64,000 nt of DNA from the NCBI GenBank assembly GCA_021234155.1, contig JAJEKV010000835.1, positions 17,993 to 81,992 of the forward strand, in the 5' to 3' direction. Under the pieces are notes generated by a model. The model had not been told where the DNA came from. It saw only the letters and a list, made by a program, of their open reading frames with translations, and made no database searches. How positions within the stretch are numbered: position 1 is the stretch's first letter; each line of letters begins with the position of its first letter. This stretch comes from Isoetes taiwanensis (Eukaryota; Streptophyta; Lycopodiopsida; Isoetales; Isoetaceae). This document shows positions 1 to 12,850 of this stretch, piece by piece. A program made the position numbers and the translations under genes.

Positions 1-652
1 GTTATCCTTATTGAACATATTTTGGAAAACACATCTAAGTTATAAACCATTCAACGCCACCAACATTAAGGAGTTGAATGCTCACCATCAAATGGGAGAC
101 AAGTATAATTTTCGTTAAAAAAAGAGTAGATTGTAGTAAAACTAGAATTTGAGAAAATATGCATGACTATGGTATAGCAGACTTGAAGAAAGCCGATGAA
201 ATATTTGGCCCGCCTTTTATTAGCACTAGTGAGGTTGACATGAGTCACTTTGCCAATCTTGTAAGCACGATTGCAAAAATGCTCAAGCTTTATTACATAT
301 GTTTTTGGTTGGGTTTGACTATATTTTCCTCCACATCTGAAGGTCGCAAGGCAATCCTAGCATGTGGGGAATAGTCATACAAATCAATACCATCATGTGC
401 TTCATGTATATTTGTTCAACACAATTTCAAAGAAGAATTACACGCTTATTTGCGTGCCTTTTGAATCCTAAGGTGAAGAAGCATAACTTATATGAGGATT
501 ATGTTTTTGTGTATTTCCCATTTCCTTTTATAATACATGCACAAATTGTTTGTAACCAATATACTTATTTTACGAATTATGCATTTTCTCGTTGCCTTTT
601 ATGTCTCCAGCAAGCAGATTTCATTGTACCGGACATACACGCTGACGCAAGG

Positions 653-745
653 TGTGTATACAAGTTGACGCATGTGTATACAAGTTGACGTGCATGTGTA
701 TGAGGTAAAAGATATTGAAATGTGTATGAGGTAAAAGATATTGAA
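653..745. repeat. Two adjacent short tandem duplications
   Basis: The unit GTGTATACAAGTTGACG occurs twice (about 655 and 674). It is followed by a second unit containing GTGTATGAGGTAAAAGATAT, also twice in tandem (about 697 and 722). The copies are nearly identical, so the duplication is young or these are slippage products. No coding role is apparent. Confidence 0.75.
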
Positions 746-3219
746 CATGGTAAAAAAAGAGCTAATAGTCAAAATCTTCCAATTTACAAGCATGATTATT
801 CAAGCCGTGCACAAAATATTATGGAGATGGTTCAAAATTATTGAACACAATTTAGAAACATGAAAAGCTTCTTTGTTTCTCCATACTAGAAGCCAGAAAG
901 TGTCAATTTGAAAAGATTAGAATTGCATTCATTTCATGACGCTGTATTTAGAGATCAATTAATTCCAAAGTCGGAATAACAAAGTATTTGACCAGCTCGA
1001 GCACATGTTACCGATGACTCCACGTTAAAGAACAAGAGAGCTCATATCCACGCATTAACCTGTAAATGAGCATGGCCGAAGTATTTCACATAAACAATGA
1101 ATCCATCTTGGCCCCAACATATCAAGCCTTCAAATTATGGAGTTTTTAAGGTGTCATATGAAAACTACTTGTTAATTGTCTTTTGAACGCTTAAAGCAAA
1201 GTACACTTTTATGCTCCTATAAGTTGGCCTTCGGGCCCTCAAAGATTTAAATCTCTCAAAGATGTATATAGATTAGATTAGAAAGAAACCAAAAGCCGTG
1301 TTCTAACACTAGAAGCAATTTGATTTTCAAATGACCTTTGATTGCCCTAAGGGGGCAAACCCTTGTTGTTTATGTGGGTTTGTGGCATATTATAGGTATA
1401 TATGTTTTTATATGCTTGGAATATGCCTAGGGACTGCCTCAAAACCCTATTATTGTAAACTCTGGCGTTTTCATTGTTGGATTTTCAAGTTTCTAAATGT
1501 TCTGGGTTATGGTTTTGAATTGATTGTCAAAATATGACTTTGAACTATGATTTAAGCCACTTCACCCCTCCGCCATGGAGGGCAACCCTCCGTCTTAAAG
1601 ACCTTTGTTTAATTTTTTCTTTTAATTCCTTAATTCATAACGCCCCAAACCCTATTTCCCTCCATTTTCCCACGCGGCAATGGTGGAGCCGAGAGCTCCC
1701 ATTTGGCTTCAATCGGACCCATGCGGCCCCACTTACCAAATGGGCCATATGCCCTAAAGGCGCCAATCCATAGCATAACATGCTTCTTTGAGAACAAGCA
1801 TAGGCATGGCGTTTTTCCAAGGCTCTTCAAAGTATAGGCATCCCGGGCGATCTTTCAGCTCTTTTTTACTAGCAAAACTATGAAGTCCACAGATGATTGC
1901 CCGTAAGTAGCTCATGAAATTAAAATTATTTCCCGAAGTCACCAAAAGGATGAAAAGAATCACTACCCTTCTATTCCAGTGTGCGAGTCATGCTATGATT
2001 CATTCGACACGATATGTATCCGGGTCTTTTTATATTATCTTGTTTTGTTCCTTTGCACTTGCTTACTTTCAACATTGCTTGTGGTTGTTGCACGATCTAT
2101 TCGCAATATTTTCGGATTATGATGCATTTTTGCCTTACAGAACTTTTTAGATCTATGTAAGGATAAAGGTTGGCCTTGTCTCGAAGTTTTCTTGTATACA
2201 ATTTTTTTCTAAGTTTTATTGATTCCGTATTCCTTATGGTATTGGCCTCATTACGATGTCAAATAGAAACTATTGTTTGTGAAAAACCGCTTTGTGGCAT
2301 TCTTCAATGGATGTTTGAAGCTATCAAGCCTGGATCTTAGGTCCTTCAATCACGCAGAGAAGCTCAATAAAATCTATGCTTAGTTCTTGCAAGGCTTTTA
2401 TTTCTTTGATTTTTCTTTTTGAAGCTCTTGTTTTGTTGCATTAGATTTTCAAGAACCACATTTGACTCCCAGAGATATTGTTATTGTCTTGTGATTTATT
2501 CATCTTATGTATGATCCGGAACCTTCCTTTTCCGGTTATTCTTGGGGGTTATCGTAATAAATGGCTTTCTTGCATATTACACTAGGTAATGCTCCCTTTC
2601 TTTCCATGTTTGTTGATGTTAGAAAAATGGGTTTTGCATTTGAATGGTCGGTGAGGGTTATTATTATAGTTTCTTTTCTATGGAAGTAATAGTTTTTTTT
2701 TTTTACGTATGGTAGGTTTGTATGCATAGCCATGACAGAGATGATTTAGAGTTATTTTGCCAGATGGTTCGGACGATGTTTTGCAAGTCATCTGACTTTA
2801 TATCTTGGATGTTTTGCATCAACCGCATTCCCTCCATGTTTTGCGGGTGTATGTATGTGGCAGTGGATGCAATGAATGGCCAGGGTGGTTTTGGAGTCGG
2901 ATCTGCTCGATACGAGGGAATGATTATGCTTCTAAAGAAATTTTGGCTTAAATTGCTCATTCCTTTTAGGTGTCCGTCTTTAAGAACATACCACATGACT
3001 AAATCTTGATCTAAATTGTATTGTGAAGTTAACATGGTAAAATTCAGGGTTCAACTCCCACATGTTCATCTTCCCATCAGAAGTCACAAAATCCTCAACG
3101 TGCATTTTTAAATATCATAAGCTCAAAATTAGGTTGTAAAATTATACTGGTAAACTATTTGGTAATATTGCAGCGGTTAACCATTTGGTATCATGCAAAA
3201 AAAGTCATCTATACTTATC

Positions 3220-3318
3220 ATATGTTGTTGTTACAATTAATCACTATAAACTCATTACTAGCAAACCTAAACCAATTACATTTATCAGGTATGTTGTTAC
3301 GATTAATCACTATAAATC
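3220..3318. repeat. Short direct repeat pair
   Basis: Two copies of a roughly 27-30 base A+T-rich unit (TATGTTGTT followed by TTAATCACTATAAA) about 70 bases apart. They differ by a small indel and one substitution. Confidence 0.55.
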
Positions 3319-4901
3319 ATCGTAACATAGACACTAAAAATTACCACGTGTATATGCTAAGGAAGATAGATGGGATTGATAATCATTCTTTTAAACTAGA
3401 CACATTAAGCAATAACGCACATCATATATTTTAAGTTGTTATAAAGACTAACTATAACTATCATGTTCTTACTACCATATAAAAACAATGATCTTTTATC
3501 ACGTCATGGAATTGTATTGATGAACTATAATGTATAACCAAATATGGTTTGTAAACTTTTGGCCCACATATCGGTAATGATTTTAAGATTTGGTTTTCAC
3601 TAATAAATCATTTCAAAAAATCATCTTGATTCAATTTTGGGGGCCTTGTGCTTGAACCATAGCTCCATGTCAAGTATGTCGTGCAAACATTATTGCCGAT
3701 GCTAGTATCATGTTAATGTTGCTCTTCATGTGGTGCTTCCAAACCTAACCATCTCTTCGAGAAGCACCCTCATCGTAACTGCGACTCACGGTGTCCCCAG
3801 CAATGTTGTCGCCTTCGGGCCAATCTTGTACTTCTTTAACACCTTCATCCTTTGGTTCCTTTCTTCATAGTCCTCATCTTCGAAAGTGGAGGAGGGTTCA
3901 CGGAGGATTCCCTTCCTTCTCATGCTATCGGCTCCTACACCAAGCTAGATTAGAAAATAGAAAAGCCACAATCAAGTGTATAACCACTGAGAATGTAGCC
4001 TTACTTATAAAGATGGGTTCCATTTTTCTTTGCTCATGAATGCTCATCTCCTCCGAACCTGGTCTGCTGGCTTGAGCATATCTTCAATGGCCATGTATCC
4101 CAAAATAACAAAGAAAAAGCTCACACAACAAATCGCAATGAAAACTAGCTTTTCGAGAGGATCGTTTTATAGAAGAGCAAGGATAAACTTAAAGGAACAC
4201 TTATTATCCAATTTTAAGAAACTAAGGAATTAGCGATGCAAAAGTAAGGGAGTAGCACACCGCTATCGCCAACAAAAGGAATAAGGGTTTTGTAAACAGA
4301 AAAATGAAAGATGGCTGCCCGGACAAATAGAGGGACATTTAAAGAAACGAGACGCCATTTATCCACATAGTGATCTTTTCGTTTAATGACGCTATTCGGC
4401 CATCTAACGACGCCAATAACGACGCCCCTAGTTTATAACAACGCTGCATCGTTTTGTAAACTTTATATGTTTATTTATTTTTTTCCGCCATTTTGCAAGC
4501 ACCCAAGAATGGCCAAAACGAAGTCAGTCAAGAGGTTCTTATATTGTCAAAAACGCAACAGGAGATATCCGGGTTATTCGCTCATGTCAATAATCGGGCA
4601 AGAACATCAGGTGAGAAGGGAACTCAACCAGCATGGAATGGAGGAGGTCACGACTGCCAGGGAAATCCCCGAGAGAAGAGGTCTGCCCGTTCAAAGAATT
4701 GAGACTTAAAGGAAGGAGCTTGCTTTTCTAATATCTCTCAAGTTCCATATTTACAGTAAGGCAAAGGCATCAAGAGGTCACGAGAATGGATGATGTTTGA
4801 TCCACAACTCTTTGAAACCTATTTTCTAACCATTTATGAGAGACAACAAAGGCACAAGTGGAATCTTTGGCATTCATCCTCTCGGATACATCTCATCATA
4901 T

Positions 4902-5215
4902 TATAGGTAAAAGCATGTTAGGGTGTCCCTTAAAAGTATTATTTAGTGACCAAAAGGTAGCCTAAAAGGTACCTGTGATCGGGTACTGGGCTCGTGGTAA
5001 TATCCAATAAAGCGTACATTCTAGGACTTTTTATATATTTTGATCTCCCAGAGCATTATCCATTCTTATGCTTCAATATTTGTCCTTGACTTTATTTTGA
5101 ACTTTTGTCAGTTTTAATGAAAATAAAAATGGGAGAGTACCTGACCGGCACCTAGTGTATGCGTACTTTTTGCAGGTTCCAAAGTGGTACACCCTAACAT
5201 GCTTTTTACCCTATA
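4902..5215. mobile_element. MITE-like foldback element with terminal inverted repeats
   Basis: A non-coding element of about 314 bp. AAGCATGTTAGGGTGT at 4911-4926 is matched perfectly by its reverse complement at 5189-5204. The inverted similarity runs outward to TATAGG at 4902 and CTATA at 5215 with one-base gaps, and more loosely inward. The inside has no ORF. Such short non-autonomous DNA transposons are abundant in plants. The superfamily is unclear: a TA or TAT target duplication is possible but cannot be separated from the repeat ends. Seen: the inverted repeats and size. Inferred: that it transposed. Confidence 0.72.
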
Positions 5216-8200
5216 GCCATAGATGGTAAGAATTGTTTATAAGATTGAGGAATTCACCTAGAAGATCTTATTAAGACAGAAGGATATATGTCTATCACGA
5301 TGACCCAAGCCTATCATTTCCGAAGTATTTATGTATTTTCTTTTTACTATTTGAATAGAAGATATTTGCTTTACTATTCTATTTCTAAGGCACTTCGATG
5401 CCACAACTATGCATTTCGCCGCCCTTATGAAAACAAAAATATCATAGCCCTTTGCTCGTGCGTAGTTGAGGTTCCGCATACGGTCGTAGCATCAAAGCCA
5501 AATTCGGGAATCTAAGTCATGATCAGCATGCATACCCCCGAATCCATGACATTTGACCCCCACATTGTTGAGACGTGCGATATACTCTCTAACGACGATT
5601 TGACTTCCACCACGCCATTCCGAATGGTGAAATTACCTTAGAGTTGCAATACTAATGTGGGCTCAATGGTTTGGAGTATACACAAATGAGCACAAAGTAT
5701 TTTCTTATTCTTACGTGGGAAAAAATATAATAGTAATACAATAATGCGGGTTTAATCGTTGATAGTCTCCTCATCATGACAATAGTATAGCCCCCTATTC
5801 GACTCCATCTCTTCTTGACCTTCAAATGTCACGGAAGCAGCTGCCCACATGGAACTCACGATTCACCACGCATCTTGCAAAGGATGCGGGACGAAGGTGA
5901 CCACAAAACCTCTATTACATTTAGTTCATTTGTTAATGACATAAATAAAATTTATTCGTATCTAGTTAAATATACTTGTTCACATTGCTCAACCCTCCGC
6001 GAGTGTGTCTTGACCAATTTATATGGTGAATTGAAATGAATATTGTGCCACTCAATCTTCATTATCAAGGGCATGAGCACCAAGACACACAAGATCAAAC
6101 CATTCGCATCAAACAACATTGTTTGCGCACTCTGGGCATTAACCTCCATGATAGTCTTTATAGGTACTAATCCATTTCCAACATTGCCTCCGATTGGGTT
6201 TAATGGTACACTACCAATCTCGGGCAAACTATACTAAACTTTGCTAATATACCCAATCATAAGTCGTTTGCCGGCGATCCACACTTTTTGTCGTCGGAAG
6301 TGAGCACCAAAAGACCATATTGATGCATATGAATTATACTACAAAGTAAAAGAACAAATGTTCAAAGTAACAAACGAAACTCATGAATTATATGCTATTA
6401 AGTTGCACTTACACATAGTGACACGCCTTTAGCATATGCAAATTCTTTGCTAGAAACATGTTCGTCCGCTTGCCTTGCCATTTCTAGTTGTTCGAACAAC
6501 CATTTGTTGTTTATCTCAATTCTTGGCATGGCCCCCTGGTGATCGAAAATGGTTGTTTCATGCGATTCTTTTTGTTGATAGCATCTTCTCTCATGGCATC
6601 TCTCTCTCTTATTTTTTTCTTCCTGCATTTTTTTATCCATTTCTCCATGGGTGGAGTTGTAGATGGAAAACTTATTGACTTTTTCCCGCTTCTTCTATTG
6701 TGAACGAACTTCTTCAGGGATAACTTCCGAACTTCTCCAATCATAGCTAGAGTGTCTTCATCAGTCCATAACGTTAGACATTGGGGTGTAGATCGGTCAA
6801 GAACCTCGGGTGACATAGAATAAGACGTGCTAACCAACCCCTACCATGCAACCCTCCTGCCTTGCCTTACGACTTCTAAGGGTCGCCAGGGACCTTTAGA
6901 AAGCGTTCTATAAAAAACCATCCATCTAGGATTTTATTTGCAAGCTCTACTTCATCCACTAAAATGCACTAGTAAGTGAGTTTGTATGTCCAGAAACTTG
7001 TTGGGAATTCTTTCGAAAGTATACAACATGCCTCAGCGACCTTGCCCCATGTCCGCAATTTCTGGTTAATGGAATTATCTTTTTCCTTATAATCCATCTA
7101 GATATCATTAAGAAAGAAAAGAGTTAAGTGAGAGTTTCAAGATCGGCGATTTCAAACTCGACGTAACCTCGAAAACTCGATATGAGACATATTGCGTAGT
7201 GGACCATCAGCAAGAAAAGACGCACTTCACGTAACAATAAACATAAATAAACTTTTTTAAGTCTAATCTGACGGTGTTGCTTTGGAACTTGTAATGTACA
7301 ATATAACGCGAATTACGTGAATGGAGCATACTTGCAAACATCCGGCGCCAATCATGGATTTCAACCCGCTTAACTCCTTCGTTAGAGAAACAATTATGCA
7401 ACTTAATGCATATATTCCGTCGAAGTCTTTATTGCCTTGATGTCGCTTCCAACATGACTCATACATTTTCTAAGGCGCGATCCAATGTCGACTGTGGCCT
7501 TGTTCCTAACCCGACATTTAGCCATGCCTTAGCTTTTGATCGGCTTCTTCTGTAAATCTTCACGCTCCGGTGTACTTACGTCCGGTGGCGTGCCTCCAAA
7601 TGGACGAGGAAATATTTTTAAAGATGTGCATGGGATCAAGAAGATGATGGATCTTCAATTACATCCAATATGGTAGAAGGAAGAAGGATGCTTTTCTACT
7701 TCATTCCCTTTAACCTTATTTCCTTCTACGGCATCCACATGTTACCCTAATCTCTCATTGTCAACCTTTTGGGAGGCTCTTCAGTGCAATGTTTTCTCTT
7801 AGACCTATCGAGAAGTCGCATTTTCTCCGATTGGCGGATATCTCTTGAAGTTTGCATAGACATTCTTGTGCAATGCCGTTGACTGGCGAGTTCAATTGAT
7901 TTTAAAACCCACGAGTGCATCGCCGCGATATACTTGGAGTCCGAGAGTTCATACAAACCGAGGCCACCGCCGTTGTCCACATTAAGAACGCTCTCAGGTA
8001 AAATTTTAAGTTCAACATGGGGTTCTCTTGAGACATGATAGCTTCAATACCTTCCTCCACAATGTCGAAGCTCATCAAGAACTATTTTGAGATACAGTCT
8101 AGACTTTCCGGCTTCTTTGGTCCCCGAACTAGTAGTACTACCATTAAAGGCCACTATTGGAGGTGGAGGAGGACCCTACTATAGGACGGAACATGTCTCA

Positions 8201-9087
8201 TCGCGAATGTGGTCTTGTTTGTATGGACCATTGTAGCAAGATGAAGTAGGACAAAGAACACTCAAAGGAAAGAATAACACGAAGCTCGAGGGATTAACTT
8301 ATAAAGTGGTGTTAGGGTAGGGCTAGGGATTGGGTTCCCTCGCCAAAGTAAGTGTAACTCTCATGGGGGACCAATGATTTTTAGGTATTTTTCCATGCAA
8401 TATGGTCAGCCATATATTAACATGTAATAATGGTTTGTGATTCTTGAACCTTTGATTTTATATGAATTTTAAAGCAAACATTGCAAATGCACCTTTCGGG
8501 GTACATCATGTGGAAGACTTTAGTGTTAAATCGGATAAAAGACGATTCACACACAATTTAATTTCTCGAACTACGAGAGGCTTCTACATTACGCGAAAAA
8601 AAAAGGAACAGGGGGGAGGGGGGAGGGAGGTTGCTTATCTTATGGTTGCGACACATTTTCAAAAATGGGGAAGCGACACACAATTTGATTTAAGGCTTAG
8701 AAACCAGATAGAAAGAGGTCTTGATGCCAAAGGAATTAAAAGATGGAGGCTTGTTTGCATTGGTTTAAAAACAAAAATTGCTTATCATTGCACCACACTC
8801 TCCCAAATCGGATACACAATGTCTTTTCAATAATTATTTGGTCCCAAATTTTTATCATGGAAAAAGAAGAAAGCCTTCTCAAAAATTTTCCCTATTTGAT
8901 TCAAGTCTTCAAGCATTTTATTTTAACACTTTTGTGATGACCCTAATTTCACTTCTTGTTAGCCCCTAATTTCACCTGAAATATACTATTCTAAGATTTT
9001 TTTTCTATATTTTAACAAGTGTATAGCTAATTTTTAATTTTCGAAAAAAAATCAGAAGGGGATAACTGTATTTGGGAGTCATATACC
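5216..9087. other. Intergenic DNA, no gene recognised
   Basis: No credible gene. Overlapping minus-strand open stretches at 6398-6837 encode charged, Lys/Arg/Glu-rich sequence that could form a coiled coil. More minus-strand stretches lie at 7207-7466 and 7747-7980. Their common strand raises the possibility of one decayed minus-strand ORF, perhaps the DNA-binding partner of a DNA transposon, but no diagnostic motif is seen. A 123-codon plus-strand ORF at 8462-8833 is unrecognised. A homopurine run with A9 and G6 tracts lies near 8599-8629. Confidence 0.45.
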
Positions 9088-9435
9088 ATAAACGCCGTTG
9101 AATGGCGGTGAAATTACACGTGGCATGACACGAACTGCGCGGTCACGGCATGCCCGTATGCCATGGCAGCACCTAGGGCACGTCAGACGCCATAGACATC
9201 GTTGAACGACGTCACGTACACGTGGCACCACACGCAGACCTGCCAACCTGGTATGCCGGTGCATACGGCATCATCGTGGCATTCGGACACCCGCCGGTAT
9301 CGGTGAGCGACATCACGCACACGCGGGCACAACACATAAGTGCCCGCCTGGCAACATCCGTTGAGCCACTGGCGGGTATGACCGTCACATCTTAGATCGT
9401 CGTTCAACGGCGTCCGCGTCGTTGAAAGATGTCTC
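9088..9435. repeat. G+C-rich degenerate tandem repeat, period about 100-105 bp
   Basis: Three to four diverged units begin near 9090, 9195, 9297 and 9395. The shared core is a half-palindrome of the type ATCGTTGAACGACGTC followed by CACGTACACGTGGCA-like sequence. The block is markedly richer in C+G and CpG than its flanks and contains several ACGT cores. Minus-strand ORFs here (9079-9264, 9183-9461) share a C-terminal pattern only because they read through the repeat, so they are not called as genes. Confidence 0.6.
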
Positions 9436-10096
9436 TTTGTTAAAAGGCGACTACGAGTCATAGAAACGGCCAGCCCGGATATCGTTTAAGGTCGGCGATC
9501 CCTTTGTGGTGTTAGCGTCACGCGAAGCCGAAAGTTACATACTTGGAATGCAATCCGATCTTAATGCACTTCTACAAAATCATACGCCCGGTGATGCGGA
9601 TAAACAAACATTTTCGTGGTCGTGGTGAGTAACTTCGCCGAGGCATATATAAATAATGGGAGAGTCGAAGTTATACATTACATCCATATAATATCGCACA
9701 TGTTCCTCGGTTCGCATGAGATAAATATGGCAACCTTGCCATTTTGAAACACTCAAGGGATGGAAAAATCCCATAAGCAGGCAAAAAATGGCTTTTGATA
9801 AGAAGGCTTCAATGTGGTGGATGTCATGGAAATAGATCTAGCATAGGCCTTTGCATTAAGAGATCTTCCATGCATATTTTGCATCCGGGTCACGACATGG
9901 GTGAAAGCTCATACATGTTTTTCCATCTTAAAGATGGCGGCGAGGCAAAATAAAATGAATGACCTATGTGAAATACATCCTCAAACAATTCCAATTTGAA
10001 ATTCTATTGGGTGTCCCGTGAGAAAAATTTGTTATCTTGCTAAAGAAGTAAAAAGATGGCGCCAAAAAGGGAATTGTACAACAAGGGAAGAGAAAT

Positions 10097-10097
<1 letters not shown>
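9436..10097. other. Intergenic DNA, nothing recognised
   Basis: Mixed composition; no ORF above about 65 codons with any family resemblance. Confidence 0.5.
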
Positions 10098-10098
<1 letters not shown>

Positions 10099-10178
<80 letters not shown>

Positions 10179-10190
10179 TTAGAGAGAGAG
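10099..10190. repeat. (GA)n microsatellite
   Basis: About 90 bases of nearly pure GA/AG dinucleotide, broken near 10155 and 10179. The Arg-Glu or Ser-Leu peptides read from it are artefacts of the repeat. Confidence 0.97.
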
Positions 10191-10981
10191 ATGCCTTGGC
10201 CACACCGGAGAGATTATCTTCCCAGAGGTGAGAAACTTTTTTGAGGTGGGTTATCTCGAGAGAATAGCAAAGGGGCATTTTCATTGATTTTCAAAGTTAA
10301 GGAAGTACCTCCGCTATGGCGTTTCTTTTTGAGGTGTTCCTTCTTCCCTTTGCTTGGGAATCGCTACAGCGCTTTAATAAATACTTCTTCCTTTTAGTGT
10401 CTTGCAACCAGAAGCCCCTGCTCGGGTGTCGGTGCATGTGCATGGTAGCATGGCTTAAGCTAAGAAAAGGCCCTGAAAAAGAAAGGGATTTCATAACAGC
10501 TCATGTTTTTCCTATTTGTTTTTCTGATCGCCTTTCACTTTGAAAGAAATAAATCTTAAAGCTCGGGATAAGCAAAGGATTTCAAAGAGCGAGGATTAAG
10601 TTAAGGCCGTAAAGCGAGGATTAAGCCCAATCTTAAAGCAAAGGATTTAGGATTAAGCCCAAATAATGAAATGGGCACTCATTTAGATTGGCCTCATTGA
10701 GTTAATAAAGCCAAGAATACGTAAGAAATAACATCTGTGAAAAATTCTTGCCATGGATTAGCGAAGGAAGACATCACCGGTCGTGCTTCAAATATGACAA
10801 ACTTCAAGGCCCGAAAAAAAAAAGATTTTGTTGCAAATGGGGCTTCTTCAAACCGAGTTGCATTCTTATGTTCTTATTTACCGGTGTAAATCCGCCCATT
10901 CTTATGTTAGTGTTGGATTTGCTTCTAGTGTTAGAGCTCGGTAATGCCCGATGCATCTGTGGGGAAAGCATCCGGCTTCTT
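10191..10981. other. Intergenic DNA with short AAAGCGAGGATTAAG-type repeats
   Basis: No gene recognised. Between about 10570 and 10665 the phrases AAAGCGAGGATTAAG, AAAGCAAAGGATT and GGATTAAGCCCAA recur as imperfect short repeats. A 123-codon plus-strand ORF (10748-11119) runs into the 68-bp tandem repeat and is probably chance. Confidence 0.45.
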
Positions 10982-11160
10982 GAGCACCAAGAAAAATCGA
11001 TTTCTGAGGATATAGCGGGGAAGATCACGGGGAAGAAGGATCTGCTCTTGAGCACAAAGAAAACCGATTTCCGCGGATATAAGGGGGGAAGATGCGAGGG
11101 AAGAAGCATCTACTCTTGAGACAAAAAAACCGATTTCCACGGATATATATGCGGAAAATC
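10982..11160. repeat. 68-bp tandem repeat, about 2.6 copies
   Basis: Units start at 10982, 11050 and 11118, each with GAGCAC or GAGAC at the start, then AAGAAAA, CGATTTC and GGATATA. The spacing is exactly 68 bp twice. A weaker partial unit may precede it (about 10950-10981, containing GGGGAAAGCATC). The copies differ by scattered substitutions. Because 68 is not a multiple of three, the repeat does not preserve a reading frame, which argues against coding. Confidence 0.8.
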
Positions 11161-11544
11161 AAAATTTTGAGCTTATGAAGATCAAATTGAAGCGAGGAAA
11201 AAAATTAGAATTCTGGGCCTTTGGCAATTCTTTTGAAAGCAGGGGGATCCAGAAAGAAAACCCTTGATGCACGAAAAAAAGAATCCTTGCAATTTGAATC
11301 GAAGCTACAAATTTTCTCTTTGCCATATGATTTTATATCATAAGTTTTCCCGCTTCAAGCTTCAAAACCGATCGTTCGTGACTATCTGTTCCGGCAAAAC
11401 TCTTCGTGGCGTAAAAATATTCCGGCCCGGTATAGGAATTTGGGGCCAAGCCAAACTAGGGCCAAACTGGGCCATTAGTGTCGAGATAATATTGTCTAAC
11501 TGGCTCTCGTCAGATATGATAAAATTAAAAATCGTCATTGTGCC

Positions 11545-11548
<4 letters not shown>

Positions 11549-11575
<27 letters not shown>
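11549..11575. repeat. (GA)n microsatellite
   Basis: About 13 uninterrupted GA units at the left edge of a long purine-rich stretch. Confidence 0.95.
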
Positions 11576-12850
11576 GGTTCGGGACATCAATCCGGAAGTG
11601 GAAGGTCAAACCAGTCATCAAAGTGGTCGAGAAGTCGTCGCAAAAAGCGGTGGAAAGTCGAGTCATCACTGGAAGTCCGTCGGCAATAAAGGAAATAGAA
11701 TCTCCAGAAAAATCGTCGCAAAGGTAATGTCGAAGAAAAACAAAAAATAATCTGAAAGAAGAAAAAGATTCTCGAAAAATAATAAATAAAGAAAAGAGTA
11801 AATGGTCGCTTGAAAAATCGCCAACAAAGCAATCAAAAATCATTAAATTTCCTCGAAGAAAAAGATCGATAAAATTATCATTTCGAGAAAATAAATCTAA
11901 AAACTCTCGGCAAAAAACCATCGCCTCAGAAAAATGGTCGACTCTCGAAAGTAAATAATGAAGAAGAAATGGTCATTTCCCGAAAAATACAAAATGTCGA
12001 AAATCATCCCCGCACCTCGATTAGACAGGAAAACGATCAAAGAGGTCGGGATTATGAACATCTCGAGGAGTAGTCACAAAGGTATCGGCAGCAATCGGAA
12101 AGGTAATTCATTTCCTGGATCTCGTGCTCAAAATGTCGAAGGTGGAAACGTTATCATAAAGAAGAGTCGTCGCCAAAGGCTCGCGGAAGTGAGAATCGTC
12201 GCTCTGAAGGGATAAAGGAAAGCGGTAAAGTGAGATTATAGGCTCAAGGTCGTCGCCCGAAATCGGGAAGGAAGGAGGTGTGGTTAAGGTAATGAAGGTA
12301 TGGTGAAAGCGGTCTCGAAGGGTCGGTTAAACTCGGTGAAGGCTTGTCGGTGAATATAAATCGAGGTCATGAAATGATGAAGATCAAGAGTGATCTTTTG
12401 GAAGAGGAAGTACTCGGAGATCATAAACGAAGATGGAAGAGTCAGAAGGTGCGCCGTTTCCTCAAAAGTCATAAGGTGGGGAAATCAGGGGAGGGTGGTC
12501 GTCGTCGTGAAGAAGTGGTGATTCGACATGCGCAAAGCGTCGGCGTGAAAGCGGTATGCGTCGCAAAGATCCGGAAGACAAGAGGTGGTGAAGGAGTAAA
12601 TGGAGGAGGAGGAGATGGGGGGTGTGAGGGTAAAGATATAGGGAAGGTGATGTGGTGATGGTAAACATAAGGAGGAAGGTTGAAGAAGGGATAGGGGGGG
12701 TGGTGAGGTGGACATAATGTGAGAGGAAGAGGTGGTCCTTATGCTTGCTAGAGGTGGAGGTGGAGGCAGCGTAAACTAAAGATGGAGGTGGGTGGGAGGC
12801 ACCCTCTGAGGGGTGGAGGAGGAGAGATGAATACTCAAAAATTCGAACTG
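11576..12850. other. Purine-rich, strand-asymmetric stretch
   Basis: The plus strand is dominated by A and G for about 1.3 kb. Phrases such as GAAAAATCGTCGC, CTCGAAAA and GGTCG recur up to about 12.2 kb, then GGAGGTGG/GGAGGAGG tracts up to 12.85 kb. It reads like an eroded minisatellite grading into polypurine sequence. ORFs on both strands here are low-complexity by-products. Confidence 0.5.

Larger units (their letters stand above)
1..4901. other. Intergenic DNA, no gene recognised
   Basis: A+T-rich DNA with frequent stops in all frames. The longest open stretches are about 110 codons (362-688 plus, 2703-3035 minus, 4386-4709 plus) and none matches a family I know. The 4386-4709 stretch is overlapped by a second open frame at 4493-4702, basic and polar at its C-terminal end, which could be a decayed retroelement gag fragment, but no zinc knuckle is visible. 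Short direct repeats lie at 653-745 and 3220-3318. Confidence 0.5.

Noticed and set aside
2703-3035. Overlapping ORFs on both strands as a gene
   Set aside because: Neither translation is recognisable and the lengths are near the chance maximum for the local composition.
6398-7466. PIF/Harbinger-type Myb/NAM-associated ORF on the minus strand
   Set aside because: The charged coiled-coil-like text and a CWKRHQ-like phrase were suggestive, but no conserved motif series could be confirmed.
9079-9461. Cys/Arg-rich minus-strand proteins with similar C-termini
   Set aside because: The similarity comes from the tandem DNA repeat they read through.
10056-10284. Arg-Glu and Ser-Leu repeat proteins on both strands
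   Set aside because: Pure by-products of the GA microsatellite; the same holds for the ORFs over 62.9-63.1 kb and 63.6-63.9 kb.
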